Shown here: piece by piece, positions 63,247 to 64,000 of the stretch
Layout: every line of letters starts with the position of its first letter
Position numbering within the stretch: the stretch's first letter is position 1
From: Planctomycetota bacterium
Lineage (GTDB): Bacteria > Planctomycetota > UBA1135 > UBA2386
Reading direction: 5' to 3'
NCBI GenBank assembly: GCA_025459175.1
Contig: JALORC010000014.1
Coordinates: forward strand, 1 to 64,000
DNA: 64,000 nucleotides
Program-made: the position numbers and the translations under genes
The notes under the pieces: generated by a model
The model's input: only the letters and a program-made list of their open reading frames with translations
What the model was told of the DNA's origin: nothing
Database searches by the model: none

Positions 63247-64000
63247 CCATCCACCCACGCGCGATGGCCTCACTCGGCGTGAGCGCCTTCGTAGCATCCA
63301 AACGCCAGGTGCCGACCACCGTCGATCCACCGCCGACTCGCTGCGCGCGCAGGATCTCGCTCCCGGCGAGGTAGTCGATGCACTCGGGATGGTGGGAGAT
63401 CACGATCGCCTGGCAGTTCCTCGACCGGACCCGGTCCGCGAAACCCACCAACCACGGCTGCAGTTCGGCAAGTGCCACGAAATTGTCGGGCTCGTCGAGC
63501 AGCACGAGGCCGCTTGTATGGACGGCACAGTGCAAGATCGTGTAGAGCGCCACCAGGGATCGCTGGCCATCCGACAACTCGGTGAATCGATACTCGCAGC
63601 GCTGGCCGGAGCCGTCGATTTCCGCTCGCAAGTCGCGCACGTTGTCGGGGAACGCGACCAGGCGCAGCTTCTCGAAACCGGGAATGACCTGCTTGAGATC
63701 ATCGAACAGATCCCGCATCCGCTCAGGCTGCTCCTGGGACAGGTGACGGTACCACGCCGCGAAGTTCGAGAAGTCCGGCAGCGGTTGCCCGGCCTCACCA
63801 TCGGCCCGACCGATCATCGTCGTGGGCGAGATGCGAGCGAGGAGAATGCGGCCGCAAGCCTCGCGAAAGCGAACCAACTTGGTGTTGTGCGGATTCGGCT
63901 CCAAGGCGGCGATTCCCGAGCGCGACCAGTCCATCAGCAGAGGCGGACCTTCGGAATGATCGTCACGGTAGAGGCGGGCTCGGCCGCGTTCGGCGACGAA
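63239..64000 (-). CDS. AAA/ABC-type ATPase (AAA_21-like), 5' part outside window
   Basis: The last 253 residues are in the window; the beginning with Walker A lies beyond the right edge. Visible are an ABC signature-like motif LSDGQRSLVALY, Walker B GLVLLDEPDN followed by FVALAELQPWL, and the H-loop AIVISHHPECIDYL. This is the C-terminal half of an SMC/OLD-like AAA ATPase. It overlaps the TOPRIM-like gene by eight bases. ATPase plus TOPRIM pairs are known as defence modules (for example PARIS and OLD-type systems), so a nucleic-acid surveillance role is likely, with the exact type unknown. Confidence 0.85.
   Translation of the reverse strand, partial: FVAERGRARLYRDDHSEGPPLLMDWSRSGIAALEPNPHNTKLVRFREACGRILLARISPTTMIGRADGEAGQPLPDFSNFAAWYRHLSQEQPERMRDLFDDLKQVIPGFEKLRLVAFPDNVRDLRAEIDGSGQRCEYRFTELSDGQRSLVALYTILHCAVHTSGLVLLDEPDNFVALAELQPWLVGFADRVRSRNCQAIVISHHPECIDYLAGSEILRAQRVGGGSTVVGTWRLDATKALTPSEAIARGWMDD

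Noticed and set aside
1-64000. CRISPR array, insertion sequence or prophage
   Set aside because: I found no regularly spaced repeats, transposase motifs, terminal inverted repeats or phage structural genes in the window.

Overview
The window is strongly G+C-rich and gene-dense. It looks like a chromosomal segment of a member of the Planctomycetota, possibly a Poly30/Pla163-type marine lineage. The grounds are: ECF sigma factors translationally coupled to very large Ser/Thr kinases; many secreted proteins with carboxypeptidase-regulatory-like repeats, FG-GAP repeats or beta-helices; a sigma factor fused to a membrane and extracytoplasmic part; and an ExbB/ExbD/TonB outer-membrane system. The taxonomic call is an inference from gene content.

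Layout. (1) 1-10817, minus strand: a beta-helix secreted protein, a lipoprotein, a TonB-dependent receptor, a DUF3450 coiled-coil protein, a long TtpC-like ExbB, a short ExbB, ExbD, TonB and a TPR protein. The order resembles the Vibrio-type TonB2 operon, with repeated 4-nt overlaps. Three tandem 11-bp repeats with a TCAC core, resembling a PHO box, lie upstream. (2) 10957-16669, minus: a small unknown protein, a MYG1-like hydrolase, a pectate-lyase-like beta-helix protein and a gingipain/caspase-like protease candidate with C-terminal HEAT-like helices. (3) 16741-19211, plus: a good sigma-70 promoter fires directly into a tRNA-like RNA with perfect stems but abnormal D, anticodon and T loops. 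About 20 nt later comes the start of a 779-aa protein of unknown function. This is the strongest candidate for an undescribed RNA-protein unit. (4) 19247-24072, minus: a small membrane protein, an ECF sigma factor and a kinase with a beta-propeller-like C-terminus. (5) 24241-32944: secreted, TPR and DoxX-like membrane proteins, and two tandem paralogous secreted proteins. (6) 33085-34635: a cobalamin riboswitch and a DUF4430-BtuF fusion. (7) 34643-42156: an ECF sigma factor fused to a membrane helix and extracytoplasmic repeats, then two related surface-protein genes. (8) 42196-45748: an orphan Phd/YefM antitoxin and two secreted proteins of unknown function. (9) 45869-50283: a second sigma-kinase pair. 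A relic of a similar kinase 3' end lies at 53361-53486, with two more repeat proteins between. (10) 53510-62588: a DUF4143 ATPase, a large surface protein, an FG-GAP protein, a TPR membrane protein, an SF2 helicase and a small periplasmic protein. (11) 62714-64000: a frameshifted TOPRIM-like gene overlapping an AAA/ABC-type ATPase cut by the window end, a probable defence-type pair.

Themes: extracytoplasmic sensing (sigma/kinase and sigma-membrane fusions), nutrient uptake across an outer membrane (TonB system, B12 binding), and a large set of secreted repeat proteins. Stretches between genes longer than about 100 bases are described under the nearest feature; no other gene-free stretch reaches 300 bases.
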